A DNA stretch of 64,000 nucleotides from Cryptomeria japonica (GCF_030272615.1 NC_081415.1:373717009-373781008); one strand, 5' to 3'. Counted from the stretch's first letter, positions 47,248 to 58,690 are shown. Program-made: numbers and translations. Notes: generated by a model from the sequence alone, not told the origin.

Positions 47248-49080
47248 GGGGATCCTGGGGCAGGTCCATCTACAGCTTAGACTCCGTCGAGGCGAGGCGG
47301 CTCCGAGGGAGGGAGTTCCTCATAGCTATAGCGGGCTCCCATTGTATCAGTATATGTACCATTATTGTATTGTAGACACCTGCGGGTGATTCTTTTGTAG
47401 CCATATGATTCTTTTGACATCATTGTATTATGACACATTTGATTATATATGAGAGATGATCCATTTTTGCGGCAGCTATATGCACGTGTACCTTATGTGA
47501 TGAAGTGTTCTCATGTGATGCATGTTTTATGATATGGATGCTTATATGATGCAATGCAATATATTTTTGTTCTTTTATGTTGTATATGTGATGCATGATG
47601 CAAATGTGAATGTATGTAATGCAAATGAATATGATAATGCAAATGATTATTTACATAATGAAAATGTGAGATGTGCTAACATGTGTATGCAGGATGTGAT
47701 GCAATTGTGATATCTATATGTATGTATGAAATGCTTATATGTGGTGATGTAGGTGCAACTATATGAAATGCAAATGTTTTTGGTGTGTCATTATACTCAG
47801 TCATGTGATAGCGGGCTACGCGGACTCGAGAAGGACAATGGAAGTCAATCAAGAAAGGGGGATGGAAGACAGAAGATATGAACGTGAAGGAGCTTCTTGT
47901 GCGTTATCATCATTGAGCTTTATTATGGCAAAATAGGTTATGACAATCAAGGCATTTGTTCGGCCCGGAAAGTCATTGTCCCTGTTTGCATGGAGATAAG
48001 ACAGTCACAAACAAGGAATGCCCCAGTTCATACTAGACCCACAGTGTCCTCATATCCTTGGACAAGTCATAGCATTACTAAGAGACAATCCACAGACAGC
48101 AAATGCAAATAGGTGACGATACTCCATCCTCGCCTTTCTAGTCAAAGACATCCTGGAGATAGAATCTCTAGTCAGAGACATCCCGAAAAAGCTAAAAGAC
48201 ATGTCACCAAAAGATGAAATCAACAGAAAACCAAGACTCGACACCAACATCCACTGTAGTCCCCAAGTTTAGTGTCTCTTGTCACTTGTATAAGTCAAAT
48301 TTTGATTGTGGTCACAATGTTCACTTTCACAAAAAGGATAGATAGCACTGAACCATATGTTGTCTGAGTCTGTTAAAAGATTTGATTTGTTGAAGCCCAT
48401 TGTTGCTGCTGTGTCTCCTTGGAAACTGACTGAATCCATGAAACTGATACTTTATTGTGGAGAAGACGAAACTTTTATTGTGGATTTGCGATGCAAATGC
48501 TGCTTTATTGCGGATTGTGTGCGGATAGACTAAAGAAAGCTGAAAGAAACGGTACTCCTCGAAACATGTGATGTTCTTAGTTCCACACCCATTACTAGAC
48601 GTAGGAATTGGCCGTAGTCACAGATAGGATCTGATTTATTATGGATGGAAAAGGGAGTGAAAAGGGAGGTTTATGGATGGCTAACCAATCTTGGGTAGAT
48701 CAATAACAAGCCATGATGGGAATGGGCAAGTTTATTGTGAGTGAATAGGTTGTGAGTGTGTGCAAAGTGAAAGGATGAAAGTGAATCCTGAAGGAGGGAG
48801 GAGCAAAGTCCCTACGCATGGCGCTGGTGACCCAGTTTTCACCATGGTACTTGCCCAGGGCACCACCGAAGTGGTTTTCACCGTTGGACGAAATTATTTC
48901 TCTTTACTTTTTTGGATTTTTCAATTTTTTTGTTGTCACAAGGCGCCTGTTTGCCAGGTTTTCACCAGGTAACGATTTTTTTGTTTTTTTAATTTTTTTG
49001 TATTTTTTAATTTTTTTGATTTTTTTGTATTTTTGAATTTTTGATTTTTTTGTATTTTTGAATTAGGATATTCTGAAAAG
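47248..49080. other. Region between convergent PMD and pol genes
   Basis: Follows the PMD stop and precedes the pol stop. 47460-47790 is low-complexity ATG/AAATG-rich. 48835-48975 has three 'gttttcacc' repeats, also present in element 1 near 12495-12560. 48896-49072 is a run of T-tracts separated by single bases, which on the pol strand is an A-rich stretch just after the stop codon. No gene was recognised. Confidence 0.65.
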
Positions 49081-52000
49081 CTATGTGTAGAACCTGCGAA
49101 GGTGCATGCTATTGATAGGATCCTCCAAGGGTTCACCTTCTATAGTTGAGAGCTGATATGCCCCAGATCCATATACTGCTGTGATGATGTAAGGACCAAG
49201 CCAGTTGGGTTCAAATTTGCCCTTCTTTTCTCTATCTTGCTGATTCTTGGGGTTCTCTCTGAGGACTAAGTCACCTACCTCAAATGTGCGAGGCTTGACT
49301 TTGTGATTGTAACTGCGACTCATTCGTTGTTGGTAAGCCTTGAGATGATTAAAAGCAGTGTGTCGTCGTTCCTCCAGCAGTTCTAGTTCTTGTAAGCAAG
49401 AGACCCTGTAGTCTTCATCGTTGATTATGTTTCTCAAGGAGACCCGTAAAGAAGGTAACTCAACCTCAATAGGCAAGATGGCTTCAGCACCGTAGACAAG
49501 TGAGTAAGGTGTAGCTCCTGTGGGTGTGCGGACACTAGTACGATAGGCCCAAAGTGCAGGATTGAGTTGGACATGCCAGTTACGGCCAGCGTCATCGACT
49601 GTCTTTTTAAGTATTTTGAGAATTGTTTTGTTAGACGCCTCAGCCTGGCCATTACCTTGGGGGTAATATGGTGTGGAGAAACGATGAGAGATATGGAAGC
49701 GCTCATAGAGTTCACGAACATCCTGGTTCTTGAAAGGACGCTCGTTGTCAGTGATAATGGAAGTAGGAATCCCGTATCGGCAAATGATGTAGTTCAGGAT
49801 GAAAGTAGCGATTTGTTTCCCAGTAACTTGTGTGAGAGGCATGGCTTCAATCCACTTTGTGAAATACTCTGTGGCTGTGATAATGAATTTATGTCCATTG
49901 GAAGAAGAAGGGTGAATCTTGCCTATGAGATCGAGTCCCCACTGACAAAAGGGCCAAGGAGATGCAAGTGGCTGTAGTTCCTGCGCTGGTGCATGTATGA
50001 GGTCTCCATGTATTTGACACTGCTTACACTTCTTGACAAACTGATATGCATCTTTTTCCATAGTAGGCCAATAGTATCCAGTCCTGATGAGTTTCTTGGC
50101 CAAGGTAGGACCACTAGTATGCGAACCACATATCCCTTCGTGCACTTCACGTAACGCAATCTGAGCTTCGTCACTCTCTAAACATCTAAGGAGGGTGCCA
50201 TCTAGACCTCGTCGGTATAGGATATCAGCTAGAATAACGTATCGGGAGGATTGGCGGATGAAAGTGCGGCGTTGGTTGTTCGATAAATCGGGAGGTAAGA
50301 TGTTGTCGCGAAGGTATGTGAATATGGAACCATATAACTGGGATTCAGGACCAACAACACATATCATTTCCGTAGGAGTGCTCTCATATGACGGAATCAG
50401 CAAGTTGTCCACCAGGAACTCATAGCAGGTCTCATTTTGCGGTAGGTCAATGAGCGAAGCAATTGTAGCCATGGCATCAGCAGCACGATTCTGTTCTCTT
50501 GGAATCTGCTCAAACTCTATCTTTGCAAAGTGCTGTTTCAGATCATCTACTAGTTGTTTGTAAGGCATTAGCTTTTCATCTTTTGTTTGATAATCATCAG
50601 TTGCTTGACGGATGACAAGTTGAGAATCGCCAAAAACACGAAGTTCCTGGATCTTCCACTGAACTGCAATTCTTAGCCCCGTTGTTAATGCCTCATATTC
50701 CGCTATATTGTTGGTGCAAGGAAATGATAAGCGGTATGACTTTGGTATAGAATCACCTTGGGGAGTTATAAAGAGTATACCCGCTCCTGCCCCATGCTGT
50801 GTGTATGAGCCATCAAAGTATAGTTGCCATGGCTTTGCAGGTGATATTGTTAGAATGGACTCATCTGGAAATTCTGACTGTAAAGGAACATCATCTATCA
50901 TGGGAGCATCTGCCAATTGATCTGCAATGGCTTGTCCTTTTATGGCTTTTCTGTCCACGTATTCAATGTCGAATTCACTCAAAATCATTACCCACTTGGC
51001 CAGTCGCCCAGTAAGTGTAGCTTTGTTGAGCAGATATTTTAGTGGATCAATTCTGGCAATCAACTTGGTCTTGTGAGTAAGCATGTAATGTCGTAATTTT
51101 TGTGAAGCGAAGACCACAGTGAGACATGCACGCTCAATTGGTGTGTAGTTTAGCTCATATCCCACCAATGTGCGACTGATATAGTAGACTGCTTTTTCCT
51201 TGCCGTCAGGTATTTGCTGTGCTAGGAGTGCCCCCAGTGCTGTTGGAGTAGCTGATATGTAAAGTAGCAATGGTTGATCCAGAATTGGTGGCATCAAAAC
51301 TGGCGGGTTCAAAAGATAGTCTTTAAGTGCCTGAAAAGCCTGTTGACAGTTCTCATCCCATTTGAACTTAATGTTTTTGTGTAGCAGGTGCTGGAAAGGA
51401 TTGCACTTATCTGCAAGTTGTGCTATGAATCTTTGTATGGACTGGAGTCTCCCTTGTAAAGACCGAAGTTGACTGATATTCTTGGGTGGCGGCATGTCCA
51501 AGATAGCCTTGACTTTTGCTGGATCCGCTTCTATTCCTCTTTTAGACACAATGAATCCTAGGAGCTTCCCGGAGGTTACTCCAAAGACACATTTCTTTGG
51601 ATTTAATCTTACCTTGTATTTTTTCAGCCTCTCAAAAGCAACTGAAAGTATGTCCAAGTGTGTATTTCTGTCTATTGATTTAACCAAAAGGTCGTCAACA
51701 TAATCTTCCACCGTTACATGCATGAGATCATGGAAGATAGTAGTCATGGCTCGTTGATATGTGGCACCTGCATTTTTCAGCCCAAAGGGCATGACATTCC
51801 AGCAGAAGGTTCCCCATGGACAAGTGAATGATGTTTTATGTTGATCTTCAGGTGCAATCCTGATCTGATTATATCCAGAAAATCCGTCCATTAAAGATAA
51901 CATCTCATGGCCTGCTGTGAGATCAACAATTAAATCAATGTTTGGTAGTGGGAAATCATCCTTCGGACAAGCCTTGTTGATATCCCTGAAGTCTGTACAT

Positions 52001-55000
52001 ATTCGGATGCTGCGATCTGGTTTGCTGACAGGTACTAAATTGGAAATCCATTCCGGATAATCAATTGGGCGTATGAATCCGACATCTAGTAATTTCTCGA
52101 GCTCTGCCTTGACTAATAGTGCCACTTGTGGATGCATTTTCCTCAATTTCTGTTTTACTGGTTTTGCCCCCGGTTTGACTGTTAAATGATGCATTACTAA
52201 GTCGGGGTCTAGTCCAGGCATATCAGCATAAGACCATGCGAAGTTGACTTGTCGTTCCTTAAAGAAGCTTATGAACCTTGCTTTCTCGGCCTCTGTCAAT
52301 GATTGAGCCAAAAATATGTTGTGTGGAACCTCTGCTGTACCAATGTTTGTCTTTATAGTCTCCTCTACCAACATGGATGATTTTTCCTCGTATGATGCTG
52401 GGAGAATGTCAAGCCTTCCATCTTCGGGCGCCTCAGAGAGGTTTTCACCTTCAGATACGTCCTTTCTTTTTACTTTTTTAGAGTCGGAGAGCGCCACAGT
52501 GTGGTTTTCGCCATAAGACCCTTGTTTTGTTTTTATTTTCACATTTTTGCGACTAGAAGGCCCGACACCCTCACCAAAGTATGCCATGTTATTTAGCTCT
52601 ATGGCGTATCCTGCTTTATGGTCTCCAAGAGGAAGATCTTCGCGAATGCCTAGATAATCGACAATAGCTTCGTCATTTTGAAATGTATCAAACTGTGGTG
52701 GTCCATCCTGATCCCAGTCAATGAGTTGGGGGTGAACGAGGGGAAGGTCTTTAGTGTTTTTAGAGTCCGCAAGGCTAATAGTGAAGATGTGGTTATATTC
52801 AGGTATGTCAAGGTAGTCATCGAGGTCGTCAATGGCACTCTCCTCATCAGTGTCGATCGTGAGTGAGTCCAAATTATCATCACTAGTAGCACCCTCAGGG
52901 ACAGGTGTCCTCATCCTATGTGATCCTGACCTAGGGCCTTGAAACGAAGCTTGTGCGGGATCCTTATGGGTCGGTTCTTGATCGACTCTGAATTTCTTGT
53001 AAAACTCCTCCTCCTCTGTTAGTTCATCTGGCTCTCTAAATGTCTCATTGAGTTCATAGTCGCTGGAGGATTTGTCTGAACCCCATTCCCACTCATTGGA
53101 GTCTGTGGAATAATTATCCTCTTGTTGAACTTCAGCCACTTTGACTCGCCATATCTGTTTTGTTCTCTTATTGTGAATCTTGGGATTTAGAAAACCAAGC
53201 CCCTTGGAGCGTTCCCTTCTTGTAGTTAGCTCAGGTTGTAGAGGCTCCATGACACCTTCTTTGCGTAGTCCGAGAGGACTTTTTCCATCATACCCGAATC
53301 TCTGCAGAATTTTGAAACCTTTACCATAGTTTTCACAGGGTATTATAATTTGATCATGTGTATCATCTTCAGCGTCCTTATATAGCATTTTATATAAATT
53401 TTCTTCCTCTAGTTCGCCCCATTTTTGAAAGACGGTAGGATCCCATTTGAGTAGCATGATGGAGATTTGCTTATTAGGATGTGGCCTCCCATATTCCTTG
53501 GGGGAGTTCATGACTTGTCGTAAGAACATTGTTTGATTAAGAGTGTATTCTCCCATGCCTTTGTCTTGAAACTTGGCTCTAAGTTCACCTTGTTTGGATG
53601 TCGAGGGCTTTAATGACTCAGGATCAATATATGCTGAAGAAGGAGTAGCCTCACAATTGCTAGGAATGATAGTCTCAGTATGCGATTTCAAGTTATTGCA
53701 ATATATGAATGGATTTGGATCACCATTGACCGTTACCTCGACTCCATTATGAGGAAATTTTATGCACTGATGGTACGTTGATGGGACTGCTCTCATTTCA
53801 TGAATCCACGGACGTCCTAGCAATATGTTATACGTGAGGTCTAGATCCAGGACTTGACAAATCACATCCTTTGTAACTGGCCCTATTCTTAGTGGTAAGA
53901 TGACCGTGCCCTTGGATGAACGCTCTTCATCATCATAAGCCTTAATAGTGATTTGGTTCATAGAATTCACAGCTTTGTCAGAATATCCCAATTGTCTGAT
54001 GGTGTTCAATGTACAAATATTAAGACCTGCTCCTCCATCTATCAGGACTCGTTTTATTCGGTGTTTATGTATGAAGGCTTCAATATGTAGAGGTGCATTA
54101 TGAGGCTGACTTATGGAGGCGTCATCGGCTTCTGTGAATGTGAGGGAGTGTGGAACAGATAGGTATCCCACCATGGCTTGAAACTGATCCACGTTCAGAT
54201 CAGTAGGGACAGTAGTATCTCTCAAGGTTTTATCAAGGATAGCTTTATGTGCAGGAGATATACGTAAGAGCTCAAGAATAGAGATGAGTGCGGGTGTTTT
54301 CCCTAATTGCTCTACAAGATCGTACTCAGGCTTAGTTGACGAAAGATTGGTATTCTTAGTAGAGGTACCTGGCAATGTGATCTTACCTCGACGGGTTGTA
54401 ACATGACATTCGGAGGTAGATGTGGACGAAGATCCCACACCTTTTAGGACAATTTTAGGTCGCTGAGGAGGATTCTCAGGATTTTTATTTTTGATAGTAA
54501 TGGTAGAAATATGATTGTCCATTGAGATGTGATTAATAGTGGAATCATAATTGTAAGATGTTCTGGTGTAATTGGCTTGATCATCTGTGACTTTGCCTTT
54601 TCCCTTGTCATGTTTTGGGAATGGTTCCTTAAACACCTCATGCTCTTGGTTAGATGAATGTCCCTCAATCTCAATATCTCCTCTGTCAATGAGATCTTGT
54701 ACAATGTTTTTCAATCGATGGCAATTACTTGTCTTATGACCCTTGCTCTTATGAAACTCGCAATATTCATCATCATTCCACCAATTCGGTTTTACCTTTG
54801 GTTCATATGGAGGAAAATCTGGGACCGTGATCACTTTGTTTGCTACAAGCTTGTTGAATACTGATTCAAGTGGTTCTCCCAATGGAGTGTACTTCCTTCG
54901 TGGTTTAGCAGCCGTTTGATTATTCACTTGATTGTTGGTAGAACTTGATCCAGAAAAGACGAACTTTGGTCTCACTGTGTTGGCATCAACAATGCCATCA

Positions 55001-56559
55001 TTAACTGTATTCTTGTTCTTGTTCCAAAACTTTGGTTTGTCCTTTCCCTTAAAGTCCTCTTTGTTTTCTTTGAATAGTTTGATAACTCCTTGTTCAATCA
55101 AGACCTTTTCTGTTGCTAGGCCCTTTTCAATGACATCCTTAAATGTAGACAAACAAGCTTTTCTGAGATCATAGCCAATAGCCTTGTTAACATTTTGTGT
55201 GAACATTTCCACCATTTGTTTTTGCGGGATTTCACAAGAGCATCTACTAGCTAAGTTTCTCCATCTTTGCAAAAATGACGCAAAAGATTCTCCTTCTTTT
55301 TGTTTCGTATTGCACAAGGTAGTAACTGAGACATCTGTTTCAATGTTGTAAGAGAAATGTTGGATGAATGCCTCTGCCAAGTCGCCCCATGACTTAATAC
55401 CAGGAGGTAATTGAGAAAACCATTCCATCGCTTGATCTCCTAAGCTCTGTGGGAACAACCTCATTAAGTATGTTTCTTCTGCTGCTACCTCAATGCAAGC
55501 TGTGAAGAATTGTCTTATGTGTGCTTTGGGGTCTCCTCTCCCTCTATATTTGTCGAATTTTGGTGTTACAAAGTGCGGAGGAAACGGAGGCATTGGAATG
55601 CTCTTATCAAAGGGATAAGGGCATATATCTCTCATAGTATATGTGGGTTTTGATGTGCCCATGTCTTCCACTTTCTTTTGTAGATCTCTAATTTGTTGCT
55701 CCAAATTATTTTTAGGAGGAGATGGATTTCTTATAGCATGTCCCATGTTTGAAACACCCATTTGAGGAGGAGCTTGTTGCATATATGGATGATATTGATC
55801 GTAGACATGTCCATATGGAGGTCTATATTGTTGCGACATGTATGGAGCACTTGGCATAATTTCTTGTTGAGGGACCCCATATCTGTTTTGTGTATATAAA
55901 CCATATTCAATAGGCCTTTCGTTTTCCATTGTGTTGCCCCCAATTTTGGCATGAGGTCTCCTTGTGTCAAAATTTGGAGGAAGTCCTTGAGTATCCATTT
56001 GTCTTGGTTGACCCATATCTTGAGCATGTGTTTGAACATAAGGTCTCCATGATGGTCTTTGAGCGTAAGTATCATGCATTTGAGCTTGTATATGTGGGAT
56101 TGCTGGTTTCTGAAGCAAAACTGATGGTGACTCCGACATCATATTATTTGGTCCTCCACTATTTGGTCGAGTTTGTTGTGAAGGTCTACTTTCCATAAGT
56201 TGAGATAAGTCAAAATCATGTGGTATTTTAGCTCCACTTTGTGCCATCATGTTTAGGAAATATTGACGATCTCTCCTCATTATCTCTTCAACCAATCTAT
56301 TGAATTGAGGGTCCATTATAGATTCTTGTATGTCTGCTGATAGTATTGAAGAATTGTCCACATTATCATTGTGTGTAGCGTTGTGTATAGCGTTTGCGCT
56401 TTCCATATTTGGATTGTGTCTATAAACATTCATGTCTGGTAATGTAGTGTGCTCAGGATTGTAGAAGACATCATTGTCATACTCATAAGAACTCATGTTT
56501 ACGGACCCTTGAGCTTCTTTAGCTATTCTCCTAGATTTTTGAAGACGGGTTTCAACCAT
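49081..56559 (-). CDS. Intact Gag-Pol polyprotein, Ty3/gypsy Tat-type (2492 residues)
   Basis: One open frame from ATG (56557-56559). Gag core about residues 335-445 ('RLFPQSLGDQAMEWFSQLPP'). Knuckle C600-x2-H603-x4-H608-x4-C613. Aspartic protease with D841 in 'VLIDGGAGLNICTL'. A G-patch-like segment about 1078-1125 ('YGKGFKILQRFGYDGKSPLG'). RT with Y1620-V-D-D. First RNase H about 1765-1890. A second, plant/archaeal-type RNase H starting at D1916 ('YFDGSYTQHGAGAG'). Integrase with HHCC finger about 2135-2190 and D2210, D2271, E2307 (spacing D-35-E), then a GPY-like end ('WLGPYIITAVYGSGAYQL'). The second catalytic block reads TDNERPF where TDNGRPF is usual. The frame is unbroken, but its own 5' LTR and PBS are gone. 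Confidence 0.95.
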   Translation of the reverse strand: MVETRLQKSRRIAKEAQGSVNMSSYEYDNDVFYNPEHTTLPDMNVYRHNPNMESANAIHNATHNDNVDNSSILSADIQESIMDPQFNRLVEEIMRRDRQYFLNMMAQSGAKIPHDFDLSQLMESRPSQQTRPNSGGPNNMMSESPSVLLQKPAIPHIQAQMHDTYAQRPSWRPYVQTHAQDMGQPRQMDTQGLPPNFDTRRPHAKIGGNTMENERPIEYGLYTQNRYGVPQQEIMPSAPYMSQQYRPPYGHVYDQYHPYMQQAPPQMGVSNMGHAIRNPSPPKNNLEQQIRDLQKKVEDMGTSKPTYTMRDICPYPFDKSIPMPPFPPHFVTPKFDKYRGRGDPKAHIRQFFTACIEVAAEETYLMRLFPQSLGDQAMEWFSQLPPGIKSWGDLAEAFIQHFSYNIETDVSVTTLCNTKQKEGESFASFLQRWRNLASRCSCEIPQKQMVEMFTQNVNKAIGYDLRKACLSTFKDVIEKGLATEKVLIEQGVIKLFKENKEDFKGKDKPKFWNKNKNTVNDGIVDANTVRPKFVFSGSSSTNNQVNNQTAAKPRRKYTPLGEPLESVFNKLVANKVITVPDFPPYEPKVKPNWWNDDEYCEFHKSKGHKTSNCHRLKNIVQDLIDRGDIEIEGHSSNQEHEVFKEPFPKHDKGKGKVTDDQANYTRTSYNYDSTINHISMDNHISTITIKNKNPENPPQRPKIVLKGVGSSSTSTSECHVTTRRGKITLPGTSTKNTNLSSTKPEYDLVEQLGKTPALISILELLRISPAHKAILDKTLRDTTVPTDLNVDQFQAMVGYLSVPHSLTFTEADDASISQPHNAPLHIEAFIHKHRIKRVLIDGGAGLNICTLNTIRQLGYSDKAVNSMNQITIKAYDDEERSSKGTVILPLRIGPVTKDVICQVLDLDLTYNILLGRPWIHEMRAVPSTYHQCIKFPHNGVEVTVNGDPNPFIYCNNLKSHTETIIPSNCEATPSSAYIDPESLKPSTSKQGELRAKFQDKGMGEYTLNQTMFLRQVMNSPKEYGRPHPNKQISIMLLKWDPTVFQKWGELEEENLYKMLYKDAEDDTHDQIIIPCENYGKGFKILQRFGYDGKSPLGLRKEGVMEPLQPELTTRRERSKGLGFLNPKIHNKRTKQIWRVKVAEVQQEDNYSTDSNEWEWGSDKSSSDYELNETFREPDELTEEEEFYKKFRVDQEPTHKDPAQASFQGPRSGSHRMRTPVPEGATSDDNLDSLTIDTDEESAIDDLDDYLDIPEYNHIFTISLADSKNTKDLPLVHPQLIDWDQDGPPQFDTFQNDEAIVDYLGIREDLPLGDHKAGYAIELNNMAYFGEGVGPSSRKNVKIKTKQGSYGENHTVALSDSKKVKRKDVSEGENLSEAPEDGRLDILPASYEEKSSMLVEETIKTNIGTAEVPHNIFLAQSLTEAEKARFISFFKERQVNFAWSYADMPGLDPDLVMHHLTVKPGAKPVKQKLRKMHPQVALLVKAELEKLLDVGFIRPIDYPEWISNLVPVSKPDRSIRICTDFRDINKACPKDDFPLPNIDLIVDLTAGHEMLSLMDGFSGYNQIRIAPEDQHKTSFTCPWGTFCWNVMPFGLKNAGATYQRAMTTIFHDLMHVTVEDYVDDLLVKSIDRNTHLDILSVAFERLKKYKVRLNPKKCVFGVTSGKLLGFIVSKRGIEADPAKVKAILDMPPPKNISQLRSLQGRLQSIQRFIAQLADKCNPFQHLLHKNIKFKWDENCQQAFQALKDYLLNPPVLMPPILDQPLLLYISATPTALGALLAQQIPDGKEKAVYYISRTLVGYELNYTPIERACLTVVFASQKLRHYMLTHKTKLIARIDPLKYLLNKATLTGRLAKWVMILSEFDIEYVDRKAIKGQAIADQLADAPMIDDVPLQSEFPDESILTISPAKPWQLYFDGSYTQHGAGAGILFITPQGDSIPKSYRLSFPCTNNIAEYEALTTGLRIAVQWKIQELRVFGDSQLVIRQATDDYQTKDEKLMPYKQLVDDLKQHFAKIEFEQIPREQNRAADAMATIASLIDLPQNETCYEFLVDNLLIPSYESTPTEMICVVGPESQLYGSIFTYLRDNILPPDLSNNQRRTFIRQSSRYVILADILYRRGLDGTLLRCLESDEAQIALREVHEGICGSHTSGPTLAKKLIRTGYYWPTMEKDAYQFVKKCKQCQIHGDLIHAPAQELQPLASPWPFCQWGLDLIGKIHPSSSNGHKFIITATEYFTKWIEAMPLTQVTGKQIATFILNYIICRYGIPTSIITDNERPFKNQDVRELYERFHISHRFSTPYYPQGNGQAEASNKTILKILKKTVDDAGRNWHVQLNPALWAYRTSVRTPTGATPYSLVYGAEAILPIEVELPSLRVSLRNIINDEDYRVSCLQELELLEERRHTAFNHLKAYQQRMSRSYNHKVKPRTFEVGDLVLRENPKNQQDREKKGKFEPNWLGPYIITAVYGSGAYQLSTIEGEPLEDPINSMHLRRFYT

Positions 56560-57042
56560 GAACTAGATGTTTAGCAATATGTGAGAGACTGGACGAAACT
56601 GACAAGAGTATGGAAGACTAAGAGTTGTATGGAATGTAAATGAATCTGAAGTTTACTTGCAATGTCCAAAGTGTAAAACCAAGTATGTATGTAGTAGAGT
56701 AGGTGTGACTTCCAAAGAGAGGATAGTTTCTCTTGATGAGGTAAGCTGACCTTGACTCTAAGTAAGACCAAATGAGACCCAAAGGTAAGAAACCTTGATG
56801 AGGGACCACTTAGCAAAGTGCTGTAGTGTGTTGACAAAGTATGATGAGGACAAGCAAGTGACCTTTTGACTCAAGTTTAGACAAGTATGAATGTAAAATG
56901 AGGTATGAAGCAATGATGGACTGTGTAAGACCTTAGAACAGGCTGAATGCTAGATTAAACCTAAAGAGACAACCTAGGAAGCTCAAGTATGCCGAAACTG
57001 ATTTTCTTTGTTTGCTTGACTGTTAAAATTTTTAAATCCTGA

Positions 57043-57330
57043 CACAGACGCCTCTGTATACTTCACAGACGCGGTTTTAAGACACAGACGCTACTCTGTT
57101 TAACGCAGACGTGATTATGAGATTTTTCTGTTGATGTTTGCCGGGACTGTAACAGTTTTTTGCAATTGTGGACACAGACGCGCCTGTATACTTCACAGAC
57201 GCGATTCCCAGACACAGACGTGTCTCTGTTCGACACAGACGCAGATAAAAACACAGACGCTATTCTGTACTTCACAGACGCGTTTATCAGACACAGACGC
57301 GATTCTAACCGACACAGACACGTTTCTGCA
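57043..57330. repeat. Leader array 1 of CACAGACGCG motifs (about 12 units)
   Basis: On the plus strand CACAGACGC(G) recurs about every 19-21 bp, with one longer gap at 57115-57172. Spacers are often 'attctgt', 'tgtactt' or 'tatcaga'. In element sense the motif reads CGCGTCTGTG. Confidence 0.9.
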
Positions 57331-58537
57331 ACCTTAGTGCAATCTTTCCTATCTGTGAATTTGTTTTGCTGTGACCAAATCTGATTTTTCGACCGTTTTT
57401 TCGTGACAAGAGGACACAGTGTTGATGACCCAATGTTTGCAGACTGTTTAGACTCCAAAAAGTGTGTTGTTTGATGTAAAAAGTTTTGCATACACTTGAA
57501 GACATAAAAGACACAATATTTTGCTATTTTGTCTTGATTGTTTGAATGTTTATCATAAGTCAAGCACAATTCTTATGGCTGGCCAGGACAATAATTGTTG
57601 ATCCCACATGGGGTTTTACCCCCGAGGCTACGCTATTCAGAGCGGATACTTAGATGCTTGACCTCACTGGCTCCACCCTCGGCACTCACTTCTCGGGTCA
57701 GCCAAGCATCAGTCCCCATGAAAACTCCCCATGGCGAACTTTGTATCTCTACTAAGAACCGTATGTGTGTGGGCCGCTACCAGAGGTCCGACCTCCTGCC
57801 TCAACAACTAGAAGGATTTGGGCATCTAAAACAATGAGGTGCTAGTAAGGGCATCCGCTCGTGTGGCCATACATGCGGCACTTTCAGCTCTGTAAATACA
57901 GAAGGCTCCCAGCCGGTAGGGGTTACGCCCTACAAATGATCAAATAAATTTGATCAAACGGGTTTATGGGGAGACATAGTGTCGGTATGAACTAATCAGC
58001 ACACGTTATTCATAGTTTTCACCATGAATACATTTGATTATAGTGGCTTGGAAGAAGATGGCTTTTCTTTTGCTACCACTTGGGTCGTTCTCTTCTCACT
58101 AGTAGTCCTAATGACCACACGGGAAGACAGACCCTCTAAAGAGTAAACAAAAAGAGCCTATTGCTCAAGACACAAAAGACAATGGTTCAATTTTTAGTGC
58201 ACCAATTGAAGTGTTTGCTAAGCTATGAAAACAAGGCACACAATAAAATTTACAAAAACCCTAGCCAAGGCCCTGCAACAAAATTGTTAGTAGTTTGGGT
58301 TGTTTCAAGTGATAACCCCTTCCTGCAAGCACACAAGTTAGGTAAATTTTAAGAAAACCCAAAAAGACTTTGTGAAAAGGGGCCTTCAACAAAAACGTAT
58401 TTGCCTCCAAAGCAAGCTGCACAAACCAGGTTAGCTAGATCTGCAAAGGTTAGCTGAAAATAAACCAGATCTGAAACCCTAAATACAAAATCCGAAAACC
58501 CGAATCGAAAAACTTGAAAAATTTGCAAAACAGAATA

Positions 58538-58690
58538 CACAGACGTTGTTATACCAGACACAGACGCGTCTGTCTGACACAGACGCGGTTTTGTGATTCG
58601 CAGACGCGATCTAAGAACACAGACGCCTCTTTCTTCTACAGACGCGATCAGATGGTGCACAGACGCGATTAGGGATCACAGACGCGACTT
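58538..58690. repeat. Leader array 2 of CACAGACGCG motifs (about 8 units)
   Basis: Same motif and orientation as 57043-57330, close to the LTR stub. The equivalent leader start in the remnant (43188-43265) also has these motifs, so they are a family feature near the PBS. Confidence 0.9.

Noticed and set aside
49567-49977. 136-codon plus-strand frame
   Set aside because: Antisense shadow of the integrase coding region.
57043-57330. CRISPR-like array from regularly spaced short repeats
   Set aside because: The core is only about 10 bp, spacers are short and partly related, and the array sits in a plant retrotransposon leader.
57131-57384. Thr-Gln-rich frames on the plus strand in the leader
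   Set aside because: Artefacts of the same repeat array.
57063-57569. 168-codon frame in the element 3 leader
   Set aside because: Mostly translates the CGCGTCTGTG array and has no protein-like features.
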